A DNA stretch of 64,000 bases. It comes from Polaribacter dokdonensis. Its GTDB lineage: Bacteria; Bacteroidota; Bacteroidia; Flavobacteriales; Flavobacteriaceae. Every line of letters starts with the position of its first letter. Within the stretch, counting starts at the first letter, position 1. The position numbers and the translations under genes were made by a program. The stretch is from contig NZ_CP101505.1 in the NCBI RefSeq assembly GCF_024362345.1, positions 1,509,501-1,573,500 of the forward strand, in the 5' to 3' direction. Of this stretch, positions 45,630 to 55,300 are shown piece after piece. The notes under the pieces were generated by a model, which saw only the letters and a program-made list of their open reading frames with translations, was not told the origin of the DNA and did no database searches.

Positions 45630-46387
45630 GAATTTAATTTTTGAATCATGTGATGTGCAGTTAAATCAAATTGAACAGGAACTATTGAAACATAGCCATT
45701 TTCTAGGGCATATACATCTGTATCTTGACCTTTATCTCTGTTTACAAACTCACCTGAAAGCCAATAATACTCTTTACCAAAAGGACTTTTTCGTTTGTCA
45801 AAATCTTCTTTCCAAACACCCATTGCTTGTCTGCAAATCTTGGTACCTTTAATCTCTTCTTTCTTTAAATTAGGAATATTTACGTTTAAAACAACACCTT
45901 CAGGTAATCCATTCAGTAAAGTGTTTAACGTTATATTTTTAACAAAATCTTCTGCTGGTTTAAAATCTGCATGCCATTTAAAATCTAACAAAGAAAAACC
46001 AATGGCTGGCACACCTTCTATACCTGCTTCAATAGCAGCACTCATTGTACCAGAGTAAATTACGTTAATAGAGGAATTGGCTCCATGATTTATACCAGAA
46101 ACACATAAGTCTGGTTTTTTATTTAGAATTTCGCTAATGGCCATTTTTACACAATCTGCTGGTGTTCCAGAGCATGTATATTCTAATTGTGGACCATCAT
46201 CTATGGTAATTGGATTACAAGTTAAAACATTATCTACAGTAATTGCATGACCCATTCCACTTTGTGGACTATCAGGAGCAACAACAACTACATCTCCAAT
46301 TTTATTCATAATTTTAATTAAAGCTCTTATTCCTGGAGCAGTAATTCCATCATCATTTGTTACTAAAATTAAAGGTTTCTCTTGCAT
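45617..46387 (-). CDS. surE: 5'/3'-nucleotidase SurE
   Basis: A 256-residue nucleotidase with the N-terminal metal site LVTNDDGITAPGI, VAPDSPQSGMGHAIT (about residues 37-51), and VSGINHGANSSINVIYSGT in parts. SurE dephosphorylates nucleoside monophosphates and is linked to survival in stationary phase. It is the first gene of the surE, small membrane protein, lpxB, NlpC operon. A perfect -7 element is present 18 bases upstream of its start. The length and all active-site segments are normal. Confidence 0.97.
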   Translation of the reverse strand: MQEKPLILVTNDDGITAPGIRALIKIMNKIGDVVVVAPDSPQSGMGHAITVDNVLTCNPITIDDGPQLEYTCSGTPADCVKMAISEILNKKPDLCVSGINHGANSSINVIYSGTMSAAIEAGIEGVPAIGFSLLDFKWHADFKPAEDFVKNITLNTLLNGLPEGVVLNVNIPNLKKEEIKGTKICRQAMGVWKEDFDKRKSPFGKEYYWLSGEFVNRDKGQDTDVYALENGYVSIVPVQFDLTAHHMIQKLNSWEL

Positions 46388-46404
46388 TCTTTACGTTTTT
46401 ACTA

Positions 46405-46412
46405 CAAATGTA
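46405..46412 (-). promoter_or_regulatory. -7 promoter element of the surE-lpxB operon
   Basis: The minus strand reads TACATTTG, a perfect TAnnTTTG match, 18 bases before the surE ATG. This would give a very short leader. The rest of the 210-base divergent region (46388-46597) has no other clear structure except a degenerate TAGATTAG on the plus strand near 46545 for the protease gene. Confidence 0.6.
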
Positions 46413-46597
46413 ATTTATTTTAAGTTATAATCTTTTTAACATTTTGTAAAGAATAAAAGCGCCTTAAAAATGGTAACATTGTATAGGTTTAGCTTGATAC
46501 TCAATAAGTAAACCTATTGGTAAAAAATTTGGCATTATTTTAGTAGATTAGCAAATAGTACCAGTAATTATTAGAGATAAATAACGACAGAAGATTT

Positions 46598-48730
46598 ATG
46601 AAGACGAAATTTAAAATTAGCACAACACTTTTAGCATTTTTATTAATATTAAATAGTTTCCCTGCAAATGCAACAGAGATAAATACTACAAATGATCCTG
46701 AAAAGGATAAAGTACTAGTTTATGTTTTAAAAAACATTTTAACTCGTGGTCATTTTGTAGTAAAAGATATGAATGATGATTTTTCTGAACACGTCTATAA
46801 TAGCTTTTTAGACGGGTTAGACAGCAGCAAACGTTACTTTACACAGAAAGATATAAAGGAGTTTTCGAAATATAAATACCAAATAGACAATCAGCTTTTA
46901 AGAGATGATTTAACTTTTTACAAATTGGTATATGGCAGATTCTTAGATAAAATAAAAAACGCTAAATCTTATTATGAAGATTTATTGGAGGAACCTTTTA
47001 ATTTTGATAAAAACGAAACCATAGACTTAGATTACAAAAATTTGCCTTTTGCAAAAAACAATAATGAATTAATAGATTATTGGAGAAAGCAACTAAAATT
47101 ACAAACGTTAAGTAGAATTCAAGAACAAACTGCTATTCAAAAAGATAAATTAGAAAAAGACAAAAACTATCCAGTAAAATCTTTTAAAACTTTAGAAAAA
47201 GAAGCTAGAGCAGAAGTTCTTAAAAACATGGAAGAATTGTACATGAGAATAGAAGAATTAGAAAATGATGATTGGTTTTCTACCTTCCTAAATTCTGTTG
47301 TAAGTGCTTTTGATCCTCATACAACGTATATGGACCCTGATATTAAAGAACGTTTTGACCAAAATATTTCTGGTAAATTAGAAGGAATTGGAGCTCGTTT
47401 ACAAAAAAAAGGAATTTATACTCACGTTTCTGAATTAGTAGCTGGTGGCCCTGCTTCTAAACAAGGTGAATTGGAACCTGGAGATATTATTTTAAAGGTT
47501 GCTCAAGGAGAAGAAGAACCTTTAGATATAGTTGGTATGCGTTTAGATGATGCTATTAAATTTATAAAAGGTAAAAAAGGAACTGAAGTACAATTGACGG
47601 TTAAGAAAAAAATTGATGGTTCTATAAGAGTAATATCAATTATAAGAGATGTTGTACAATTAGATGAAACTTTTGTAAAATCTAGTATTGTAGAAAAGAA
47701 TGGTAAGAAATATGCGATTATAGATCTACCAAGTTTTTACATCGACTTTTCTGATGATAACTACAGAGATTCTGCAAAAGACATGGAAAAAGAAATTGAG
47801 CGTTTAAAAGCAGAAGGTGTTGCTGGTTTAATTGTAGACCTTAGAAATAATGGTGGTGGTTCTTTAAAAACAGCCATAGAAATCTCTGGATTATTCATAG
47901 AAAAAGGTCCAATTGTTCAAGTAAAATATAGAGGAGAAAATCCTATTATTAAAGAAGATATAGACCCAACTGTTCAATGGGATGGAGCTGTAGTAGTTCT
48001 AGTAAATGAATTTTCTGCATCTGCTTCAGAAATTTTTGCAGCAGCTATGCAAGATTATAAAAGAGGTGTTATTTTAGGAGGAAACCAAACTTATGGAAAA
48101 GGTACTGTGCAAAACATTTTACCAATCAATCAGTTTTACCCTAAATACGAAAAAGATTTAGGTTACCTAAAAATGACCATTCAAAAATTCTATAGAGTTA
48201 ATGGTGGATCAACACAAAAAGAAGGTGTGTATTCAGATATTGCTATGCCAAGTAGATTAAGTTATATGAAATATGGTGAGCGAGATTTAGATGGTGCTTT
48301 AAATTGGGATAAAGTGCCACAGGCAAAATATACACAAACTAATACCTATGCCAATTTTAATGATGTAGTGTATAATAGTAAACAAAGAATTGCAAATAGC
48401 GAAAACTTTAAAATGGTAAATGAATATGCAAAATGGTTAAAAGAAAATCAAGATGACACTTCTTTCTCTTTAAACTACAAACGCTTTTTTGCTGAAAATG
48501 AATTAAAAGAAAAAGAGGCTGATAAATTTAAGTCGGTTTTCGATTATAAATCGAACTTAACATTTACTTCTCCAAAATACGAGAAAGATCTTTTTAAGAA
48601 CGATAAAGATTTAGCTGATAAAAGAATTGCTTGGCACAAAAACCTATCTAAAGACATGTACATTTCTGAAGCTTTAAATGTTTTAAGTGAGTTAAAATTA
48701 AAAGAGCAAACAGAAAGTATTAAAAATTAA
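46598..48730 (+). CDS. prc: Carboxy-terminal processing protease (Prc/Tsp, S41A)
   Basis: A 710-residue exported protease with a signal peptide ending ANA (about residue 26). The N-terminal helical region leads to a PDZ domain (GGPASKQGELEPGDIIL, about residues 284-300) and the S41 catalytic core, with Ser in NEFSASASE (about 473) and Lys in TYGKGTVQ (about 500). A C-terminal helical domain follows, as in E. coli Prc. It degrades or trims periplasmic proteins from their C-termini. The gene is monocistronic, with its own terminator. Confidence 0.94.
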   Translation: MKTKFKISTTLLAFLLILNSFPANATEINTTNDPEKDKVLVYVLKNILTRGHFVVKDMNDDFSEHVYNSFLDGLDSSKRYFTQKDIKEFSKYKYQIDNQLLRDDLTFYKLVYGRFLDKIKNAKSYYEDLLEEPFNFDKNETIDLDYKNLPFAKNNNELIDYWRKQLKLQTLSRIQEQTAIQKDKLEKDKNYPVKSFKTLEKEARAEVLKNMEELYMRIEELENDDWFSTFLNSVVSAFDPHTTYMDPDIKERFDQNISGKLEGIGARLQKKGIYTHVSELVAGGPASKQGELEPGDIILKVAQGEEEPLDIVGMRLDDAIKFIKGKKGTEVQLTVKKKIDGSIRVISIIRDVVQLDETFVKSSIVEKNGKKYAIIDLPSFYIDFSDDNYRDSAKDMEKEIERLKAEGVAGLIVDLRNNGGGSLKTAIEISGLFIEKGPIVQVKYRGENPIIKEDIDPTVQWDGAVVVLVNEFSASASEIFAAAMQDYKRGVILGGNQTYGKGTVQNILPINQFYPKYEKDLGYLKMTIQKFYRVNGGSTQKEGVYSDIAMPSRLSYMKYGERDLDGALNWDKVPQAKYTQTNTYANFNDVVYNSKQRIANSENFKMVNEYAKWLKENQDDTSFSLNYKRFFAENELKEKEADKFKSVFDYKSNLTFTSPKYEKDLFKNDKDLADKRIAWHKNLSKDMYISEALNVLSELKLKEQTESIKN

Positions 48731-48757
48731 GACTTTAAATTAAAACAAATAGTTAAG

Positions 48758-48789
48758 CCTGATGTGATTTTATACGCATCAGGTTTTTT
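48758..48789 (+). terminator. Rho-independent terminator of prc
   Basis: CCTGATG (48758-48764) pairs with CATCAGG (48777-48783) across a 12-base loop and is followed by six T residues. It lies 28 bases after the protease stop. Confidence 0.85.
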
Positions 48790-48801
48790 AATTTTACAAC
48801 T

Positions 48802-49251
48802 ATGACATACAACGTAAACTTTGCCACAAAATGGTCGGATTTTGATCCTAATAGACATATGCGTCACACAGCTTATAATGAATATGCTGCAGAAGTAAGA
48901 ATAAGATATTTTTCTGCTCAGAACTTTTCTATAGAAGAATTTACCAAACATAATATAGGTCCAATCCTTTTTGAAGAATATACTTCTTTTAGAAAAGAAA
49001 TACATTTAGGTGAAAACATAACTGTAAACATGAAACTTTCTGGTTTGTCTAAAAATAACGAACGCTGGAAAATTACACATGAAGTATTTAATGAAGCAGG
49101 TCAATTATCAGCCATCATAAAAGTATATGGTGCATGGATAGACTTACAAAAAAGGAAGTTAACAGTTCCTCCTGCAGAAGCAAATCACTTATTCTTAAAT
49201 ACAGACAAAACTGAAGATTTTGAAGAGATAATGGTTAAAAGCAAATCATAA
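48802..49251 (+). CDS. Acyl-CoA thioesterase (4HBT hot-dog fold)
   Basis: A 149-residue protein matching the 4-hydroxybenzoyl-CoA thioesterase-like family. The segment WSDFDPNRHMRHTAYNEYA (about residues 11-29) holds the Asp and the following conserved His/Asn pattern of the active site. Members release free acids from acyl-CoA; the substrate here is unknown. It starts only 12 bases after the prc terminator, so its promoter must overlap that region or rely on readthrough. Confidence 0.87.
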   Translation: MTYNVNFATKWSDFDPNRHMRHTAYNEYAAEVRIRYFSAQNFSIEEFTKHNIGPILFEEYTSFRKEIHLGENITVNMKLSGLSKNNERWKITHEVFNEAGQLSAIIKVYGAWIDLQKRKLTVPPAEANHLFLNTDKTEDFEEIMVKSKS

Positions 49252-49472
49252 TCAATTAAAAAACAACCATCTAAACCAAATTTTTCTTTTTATAATTTAT
49301 AACAAAAACTTTAAATTCTCATGATTTTCTTAGAATATTGATAAAATGTAACACAAAAATTGAAATCTTATAACAGATGTAAAAAATTGTGTAATGAAAA
49401 AACTTAAGTTCGGTTGTTACTTTGCAGTGTATTTAATTAATAACAAGAAACTAACTTAAAAAATCAATATCA

Positions 49473-50480
49473 ATGAAAACTATACATTTGAATTTATCGG
49501 ATAAAAAGTCAATCTTCGAAACTCTACAAACTGAATTTGGAGGAGATATTTCAAAAAGATATAGAGAAATTGAATTTACACTTAACAATAAAATTGGTTC
49601 TGGTATTATTAGAGGTATTGAGTTAGAAAACGGAATTACTTTCTTAGAATTTGATTTAGCTTGTAATGAAGATGTAAAAATTACTTTACAGAATAAAACA
49701 GAACAGTTTGTAACTTTTGCTTATTGTGGAGATGGTTCTATTTCTCATAACTTTGGAAATAACAAAAAGAATCATAAAATAGAGGCTTACCAAACATCTA
49801 TTATTTCTAATATTAAGTCTAATACAAACGAACTAACGTTTAAAAAAGACGAGAATGTAAAGTGTACTTTAATTAATGTAAACACTTTATTTGACTCTAA
49901 AACAAACACTAAATTAAATACATTATTTGTTAAAGATAAAACATCTGATTTTTTCTACTGTGGATCTCACAACTTAAAAATCGCAGAAACTATTAAACAA
50001 ATTGATAGTGTAAAAAATAAAGGTATTGTAAGAACTTTATTAATTAATGGATTAGTAAATGTTGTATTGGCGCTTGAAATTGCACAACATAATAAAGATA
50101 TTAAAAATACAGACTTAAGAGCTGCTTCATTAACTAAAAATGAAATGGAACAGGTAAAAGAAATATCAGATTACATTCAAAATTATTACGATACCAACTT
50201 ACAGATTTCTGAATTAGAGAAAAAAGCAGGTTTAACAGCTGCTAAATTGCAAGAAGGTTTTAAATTATTACATGGTTTAACAATTTGTGATTATGTAAAA
50301 TCTGTAAGATTAAAAAAATCTGAAGAATTAATTTCAACTACAGATTTAACTGTTTCTGAAATAGTTTATAGTTTAGGTTTTAGTAGTAGAAGTTACTTCT
50401 CTAAAATCTTTAAAGAAAAATATAACTGTACACCAAGTACTTATAAAAAGAAAAACAGATTAGTTGCAATATCTGCCTAA
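49473..50480 (+). CDS. AraC family transcriptional regulator
   Basis: A 335-residue regulator. The C-terminal 100 or so residues carry two helix-turn-helix units typical of AraC (LEKKAGLTAAKLQEGFKLL, then TVSEIVYSLGFSSRSYFSKIF with the family's GF...YFS pattern and CTPSTYKK end). The N-terminal 200 residues form a ligand-binding type domain rich in beta strands that I cannot assign. The 221-base upstream gap has a variant -7 element TACTTTG near 49418. It is convergent with a DUF3095 gene. The controlled genes are unknown. Confidence 0.88.
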   Translation: MKTIHLNLSDKKSIFETLQTEFGGDISKRYREIEFTLNNKIGSGIIRGIELENGITFLEFDLACNEDVKITLQNKTEQFVTFAYCGDGSISHNFGNNKKNHKIEAYQTSIISNIKSNTNELTFKKDENVKCTLINVNTLFDSKTNTKLNTLFVKDKTSDFFYCGSHNLKIAETIKQIDSVKNKGIVRTLLINGLVNVVLALEIAQHNKDIKNTDLRAASLTKNEMEQVKEISDYIQNYYDTNLQISELEKKAGLTAAKLQEGFKLLHGLTICDYVKSVRLKKSEELISTTDLTVSEIVYSLGFSSRSYFSKIFKEKYNCTPSTYKKKNRLVAISA

Positions 50481-50547
50481 TCAACAATAATATTAATTCC
50501 CCTGAAAATAATTTCACTAAAGCACCCCTACTAAACCCCTTAATAAA

Positions 50548-50586
50548 ACAGTATATATCTAAAATTTAGATATATATTGTTTTTTT
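50548..50586. terminator. Hairpin terminator between the AraC gene and DUF3095
   Basis: A long A/T stem, ACAGTATATATCTAAA paired with TTTAGATATATATTGT (one G-U), followed by seven T residues on the plus strand. The stem overlaps the last codons of the convergent DUF3095 gene, so it mainly serves the AraC transcript. Confidence 0.75.
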
Positions 50587-51734
50587 ATTTTGGTCTTATA
50601 TTCAATAGAAGCTGCTGTATACCCACCTTCTGTACCATCTACAAAATGAATGTGTTTTCTATCCCTGTCCTCTACATAACAAGAAAGTATAGAAGCATAA
50701 GTTTTATGTAAGCCATATATTATTGTACCATTCAATTCTAAACTATCTAAGTAGGTTTTAAGCTTTGCAAACTGTCTGTCATCTCCAGAAATTACAGTAT
50801 TTATAGAACCATCTAACATTATAGTATCAGACAATTGAGTAACTTTATACAGGTAACTTTTACCTGAATTAAAAAACTTAAAGTAATACTGACCAAAAAA
50901 AGTAACTAACCAATTATTCATTAAATAACCAGACTTGTACACACCAATTCTGGTATACATTTCTTTCTTTATTTTTTTTAGTGTTGGTTTTAACTTTAGT
51001 TTCTGAATGGTAATTGGGTTTCTTTCATGCAAATCACCAAAAATATAATCGATCTCATTTATAATTTGGTTAAAGATTTCTGCTTGCTTTGTTTCGCTAG
51101 TTGCACTAATTAATAAACATGCAATTTTCTTAGAATTTGCTGAAGGATAAATTTCATCCCATCTACATTCCATTCCTTTTAAATCGATTAACAGTTGCTC
51201 TTGAATTGGCAGATTGTTCCCCTCAAACTCTTGTTTTATTTTAGATTCTGCAAACTTTAAACCATTTCCTAAAATTACTGGTGTAGTTAAAAAATCGTTT
51301 ACTTTTAGCTTAGATATTCTTAAAGTATAGTCATTATTATAAATTTCTTCTACCTCTAAAGATCCTACTTTTAGATCTAAATCTAACGTTTTTTTAATGT
51401 GAATACAGTAGTCTGTTAATACTTTTAAAATCTCTAAAATAATAGAAGGAGGTACTATAAAAGTAGCTCCATCTCCACCAAAAAAATAAGGAATTCTTAT
51501 TTCTGGATCTATTTTTTTTAACTTATTCAAAACCGTTATTATACTACCAGTTGCAGTTAGGTTTACATCATTATGCTTACCATTAGCCACTGCTAGTGTT
51601 GAGTTTTGTACATCTGTAACCACAACATGCCAATTTTTAGGAACGCTGCTAAATAAGTTCTCATTCTGCAGCAGATCTTTCAACTCGATTTTATTCTTTT
51701 TAATGCCTTTATAAAAAGTAGTATTATCTTTCAT
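50559..51734 (-). CDS. DUF3095 protein with class III cyclase-like motifs
   Basis: A 391-residue cytosolic protein of the DUF3095 family, function unknown. The N-terminal 100 residues contain VVVTDVQNST (Asp41) and YFFGGDGATFIVPP (Asp88), which resemble the two metal-binding aspartates and the FxGDG loop of class III nucleotidyl cyclases. The usual adenine or guanine specificity residues later in the domain were not identified. Residues 100-391 are unassigned mixed sequence. It is divergent from an AraC-response regulator-histidine kinase set. The cyclase reading is a remote structural guess. Confidence 0.75.
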   Translation of the reverse strand: MKDNTTFYKGIKKNKIELKDLLQNENLFSSVPKNWHVVVTDVQNSTLAVANGKHNDVNLTATGSIITVLNKLKKIDPEIRIPYFFGGDGATFIVPPSIILEILKVLTDYCIHIKKTLDLDLKVGSLEVEEIYNNDYTLRISKLKVNDFLTTPVILGNGLKFAESKIKQEFEGNNLPIQEQLLIDLKGMECRWDEIYPSANSKKIACLLISATSETKQAEIFNQIINEIDYIFGDLHERNPITIQKLKLKPTLKKIKKEMYTRIGVYKSGYLMNNWLVTFFGQYYFKFFNSGKSYLYKVTQLSDTIMLDGSINTVISGDDRQFAKLKTYLDSLELNGTIIYGLHKTYASILSCYVEDRDRKHIHFVDGTEGGYTAASIEYKTKIKKQYISKF

Positions 51735-51854
51735 TAAGTATATTTAAACTAAAAAATTGAGGGAAAATGGAACATTGTTTATGCCCACAAAGATATTTAT
51801 TAAATAAAGATAATTATATTGCAATAAAAAATAAAAAGAACTTAATTCAGCCAA

Positions 51855-52409
51855 ATGAAAATATTCGTAAAGTTTGATATTAATAAGGTTTGTACAACTG
51901 TATTAGAGAATGTACTAAATGATGTTAATATTGATCATAAGATGGTTGGATTTGGCGAAGTTGATTTAGCAAAACCACTTGCAGAAGATACTACCCAAAA
52001 ACTGTCTGATAAATTAGACGAATATGGAATTGAAGTAGTTCAAAACCAAAAAAGTATTTTAGTACAAAAGATTAAAGATGCTATAGTAGATATGGTTTTT
52101 AATGAAGAGAATACAGTAAACGTAAAAAGTTCTGTATACTTAGCAGAAAAACTAGATCATAGCTATGGATATTTAGCCAATTTATTTTCTGAGGTAACTT
52201 ATACTTCCATAGAAAATTTTATCATCCTCCAAAAAATAGAATATACAAAGCAGCTTATTCTAAAAGGCAATTTAAGCTTAACCGAAATTGCTTTTAAATT
52301 AAATTATTCAAGTGTAGCACATTTAAGCACACAATTCAAAAAAACTACAGGTATAACCCCTTCTTCTTTTCAAAGAATTATAAAAAAGAGGAAAGAATTG
52401 AACAGTTAA
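51855..52409 (+). CDS. AraC family regulator with small N-terminal domain, partner of the two-component genes
   Basis: A 184-residue protein. The C-terminal 100 or so residues have two AraC-type helix-turn-helix units (VYLAEKLDHSYGYLANLFSE, LSLTEIAFKLNYSSVAHLSTQF, with TGITPSSF). The N-terminal 75 residues have an alternating beta-alpha pattern, reminiscent of a small ferredoxin-like fold, and one Cys (about residue 13). It is followed 5 bases later by a response regulator and then a histidine kinase, so it may be the DNA-binding output of that pathway. The grouping of such AraC, receiver and kinase genes is common in Bacteroidota. Confidence 0.85.
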   Translation: MKIFVKFDINKVCTTVLENVLNDVNIDHKMVGFGEVDLAKPLAEDTTQKLSDKLDEYGIEVVQNQKSILVQKIKDAIVDMVFNEENTVNVKSSVYLAEKLDHSYGYLANLFSEVTYTSIENFIILQKIEYTKQLILKGNLSLTEIAFKLNYSSVAHLSTQFKKTTGITPSSFQRIIKKRKELNS

Positions 52410-52413
52410 GATT

Positions 52414-52860
52414 ATGAATGATAATTACATTAAAGTTATTTTGGCAGATGATGATGAGGATGACAGATTATTTTTTACAGATGCCTTTGAAGAATTAAAA
52501 ATTACTACAAAAGTTAGCACTTTTAATGATGGTGTATATTTAATGGACCATCTTAATTCTGCTGATATTACACTACCAGAAATTCTCTTTCTGGATTTAA
52601 ATATGCCAAGAAAATCTGGTATGGATTGCCTAAAAGAAATTAGAGCAAATGATCGTTTTAAAGATATTGCTATAGCAATTTACTCTACTTCCTCATCTGA
52701 AGAAGATGTAGAAAACACCTTTGTTTTAGGAGCAAATATTTACATTAAAAAGCCTAACGATTTTAAAAAATTAAAGAAAGTTTTGTCTGAAATAGTTACC
52801 ATAAATTGGCAATATCATACCAATGGTTTAAATAAGGATAACTTTTTACTAAGACTTTAA
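52414..52860 (+). CDS. Stand-alone response regulator (Rcp1/CheY-like receiver)
   Basis: A 148-residue single receiver domain. The acidic pocket is ADDDEDDRLF (about residues 11-20), the phospho-acceptor Asp61 lies in FLDLNMPRKSG, Ser/Thr 91-92 follow, and the conserved Lys is in YIKKPND (about 112). There is no output domain, so it must act through a partner such as the AraC protein or the kinase. It sits 5 bases after the AraC gene and 4 bases before the kinase. The long acidic pocket and PRKSG match the Rcp1 group that pairs with phytochrome-type kinases. Confidence 0.93.
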   Translation: MNDNYIKVILADDDEDDRLFFTDAFEELKITTKVSTFNDGVYLMDHLNSADITLPEILFLDLNMPRKSGMDCLKEIRANDRFKDIAIAIYSTSSSEEDVENTFVLGANIYIKKPNDFKKLKKVLSEIVTINWQYHTNGLNKDNFLLRL

Positions 52861-52863
52861 AAA

Positions 52864-54648
52864 ATGGAATTAAATACCAAAAGAAAATCAGTACTATTTG
52901 TACAAGCTTCATTTTTTATAGCTCTTTTAATTATAGCTATTGTTGGTGGTATAACTTACAAAACAACCAAAAACCTTTCTGATGCTACAGATTTAGTGGT
53001 ACACACTTATAAAATAAATGTAGAATTAGAGCAGATTCTATCGTATTTAAAAGATGCAGAAACAGGGCAAAGAGGCTATATTTTAACCAAAGACTCTTTG
53101 TATTTAGAACCATTTTTTAGTGGTAGAGAAAAGATCAACAACACTTTTGCAGAACTAAAAGAACTTACTAGAAATGATGAAGTTCAGCAACAAAATTTAG
53201 TAGCCTTAAGTAAGCTAATAGATGATAGAATGTCTAATTTCGACAAATCTGCATCCTTCTTAATTTTTGATAGTATAAAAACCGAAGATTTCTCAGAGGT
53301 ATTTCTTGAAGGTAAATATATGATGGATGCCATTCGTGAGAAAATTGCATCTATGATTGCTTTAGAAAGGGCTCAATTAAGTTATAGACAAAAAGCTTAC
53401 AAAAGTAGCTTGAACTTGACTCCAATTTTTCTATTTGCACTAATATTAGTCTCACTGGCTCTGGTTTTAATCGCTTATTTTAGGACTACAAAAGATGTAA
53501 AAGATTTAAAAAGAACCAATCAAGAATTAGAGATTTTTAAAGAATCTACAAACCAAGCAGAAATTATAAGTAGGCATGGAAATTGGGTGTATCATATAGA
53601 ACAAGGTACTTATGATTATTCAGATAATTTATATCGTTTATTAGGTGAACAACCACAATCTTTTACCCCAACTACAGAAAATTTTATGTCATTTGTACAC
53701 CCAGATGATTTAGAAAAATTACAAGAAGATGTAGCAAAGATGTTAGAGAATGAGCATCTACCATTTATACATTACAGAATTATTCAGAAAAGCGGAAATA
53801 TAAGATACTTAAAAGCATATGGACAAGCCCTAGAAATTGATGGTAAACGTAAACTTTTAGGAACAACTACAGATGTTACTGATGAAATTGAAGGTATAAA
53901 GTTGCTAGAAGAAAGAAATGCTGAATTAGAAAGAAATAATAAAGAACTTTCTGCTTTTAACCATGTTGCTAGTCATGATTTACAAGAACCTTTGCGTAAA
54001 ATTCAGACTTTCCTTTCAAGATTGGTAGATCAAGAAGAGAATAACTTATCAGAAAAAGGTACTTTATATATTTCTAGAATTCAAAATGCAGCAACCAGAA
54101 TGCGTTTGTTAATAGATGATTTACTTCAATTTTCTAGAACCAATAAAATAGAAAAGAATTTTGAAACTTCTAATATTAACTTGCTTTTAGAAAATGCAAA
54201 GCAAGATTTAGCTGAAGCTATTTCTGAATCTAATGCAGAAATTACTTCAGATAGTTTTCCTGTAATGGATGTTATTCCTTTTCAGATTCAGCAACTATTT
54301 TTAAATTTAATTGGTAATTCAATTAAATATCAAAGTAAAGGTACAGAGCCTAAAATCAATATAACTTACGAAAGAATTAATGCTTTAGAAGATGATAAAT
54401 TGGTAAAACCTAAAAAAGAATTTTACCATAAATTAGAGTTCTCAGACAATGGCATTGGTTTTAGCAATGAATATGCAGAACAGATTTTTGTATTGTTCAA
54501 TAGATTGCATAATAAAAGCGATTACTCAGGAACAGGAATTGGCTTATCTATTTGTAAGAAAATTATCGAAAATCATGCTGGTTATATTTTTGCAGATGGA
54601 GTTACTGGTGAAGGTGCAACTTTTACAGTATATCTGCCTATTTCCTAA
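52864..54648 (+). CDS. CHASE3-PAS sensor histidine kinase
   Basis: A 594-residue membrane kinase. A transmembrane helix (about residues 12-32) and a second (about 185-205) flank a periplasmic CHASE3 domain with the LKDAETGQRGYILT signature (about 59-72). A PAS domain follows (about 230-345), then HisKA with the phospho-His in SHDLQEPLRK (about 371), and HATPase with NLIGNSIKYQ, DNGIGF and GTGIGLSICKKI. It senses an unknown periplasmic or membrane signal. It is coupled to the receiver and AraC genes directly upstream. Confidence 0.94.
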   Translation: MELNTKRKSVLFVQASFFIALLIIAIVGGITYKTTKNLSDATDLVVHTYKINVELEQILSYLKDAETGQRGYILTKDSLYLEPFFSGREKINNTFAELKELTRNDEVQQQNLVALSKLIDDRMSNFDKSASFLIFDSIKTEDFSEVFLEGKYMMDAIREKIASMIALERAQLSYRQKAYKSSLNLTPIFLFALILVSLALVLIAYFRTTKDVKDLKRTNQELEIFKESTNQAEIISRHGNWVYHIEQGTYDYSDNLYRLLGEQPQSFTPTTENFMSFVHPDDLEKLQEDVAKMLENEHLPFIHYRIIQKSGNIRYLKAYGQALEIDGKRKLLGTTTDVTDEIEGIKLLEERNAELERNNKELSAFNHVASHDLQEPLRKIQTFLSRLVDQEENNLSEKGTLYISRIQNAATRMRLLIDDLLQFSRTNKIEKNFETSNINLLLENAKQDLAEAISESNAEITSDSFPVMDVIPFQIQQLFLNLIGNSIKYQSKGTEPKINITYERINALEDDKLVKPKKEFYHKLEFSDNGIGFSNEYAEQIFVLFNRLHNKSDYSGTGIGLSICKKIIENHAGYIFADGVTGEGATFTVYLPIS

Positions 54649-54747
54649 AATTCTATAACAATTTGTGGGAATTCTATAAGTGATTCAGAAAATTTTGTAA
54701 CAGGGTAAATTCAATTATTTTCAATCTTTGTATAAAGTAATAGAATT

Positions 54748-55296
54748 ATGCGAAGGATAAGTAAAAAGCAACATTTAATTTTAATTGTATCTACCATTTT
54801 AGTTATTTGTTCTTGTAACTTTATAGTGAATAAAAATGATGATCAAACAAAATCATCTATAGAATCTAAAGAAAGAATAGCGCTAGACAAAGAACAAGCC
54901 AACCTCTTGGTTAACACAAGTACAACAGCTATAGAAGTAATTGGCATTTGCAATGTTGTAGAAAAAGCTGATGTAAATGAAACTGAAAAAGAAGCTATTG
55001 CAACTTTAAAAAAACAACAGAAAGAAATTTTATCAGAAATAAAAACAATTGCACCTTCTTTAATGATTACTGTACCTTCTAACGTTCAAGAAAGAATAGA
55101 CAAGTTAAATATCGACAAACAGAAATTAAGTTTCGAATTTAATAGAATGGACACCAAAGTAAAAAAACAAAAAGATTTAGTTACTCAACTGAACAATAAA
55201 ACACAAAATGATAAAGTGTTAGATTTAACTGAAGATTTATTACCAATTATTGATAATAATATACAGACGTTAAATGAATTAGCAATTTTAAACTAA
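54748..55296 (+). CDS. Unknown coiled-coil lipoprotein
   Basis: A 182-residue exported protein with a lipobox-like VICSC (Cys about 24) after a basic, hydrophobic signal. The mature part is mostly charged and helical, with likely coiled coils at about residues 75-105 and 125-155. No domain is recognisable. It lies 4 bases before another small exported protein and downstream of the kinase, separated by 99 bases with an imperfect -7 element (AATCTTTG, near 54724). A role in envelope stress or in the kinase input is only a positional guess. Confidence 0.75.
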   Translation: MRRISKKQHLILIVSTILVICSCNFIVNKNDDQTKSSIESKERIALDKEQANLLVNTSTTAIEVIGICNVVEKADVNETEKEAIATLKKQQKEILSEIKTIAPSLMITVPSNVQERIDKLNIDKQKLSFEFNRMDTKVKKQKDLVTQLNNKTQNDKVLDLTEDLLPIIDNNIQTLNELAILN

Positions 55297-55300
55297 AAAG

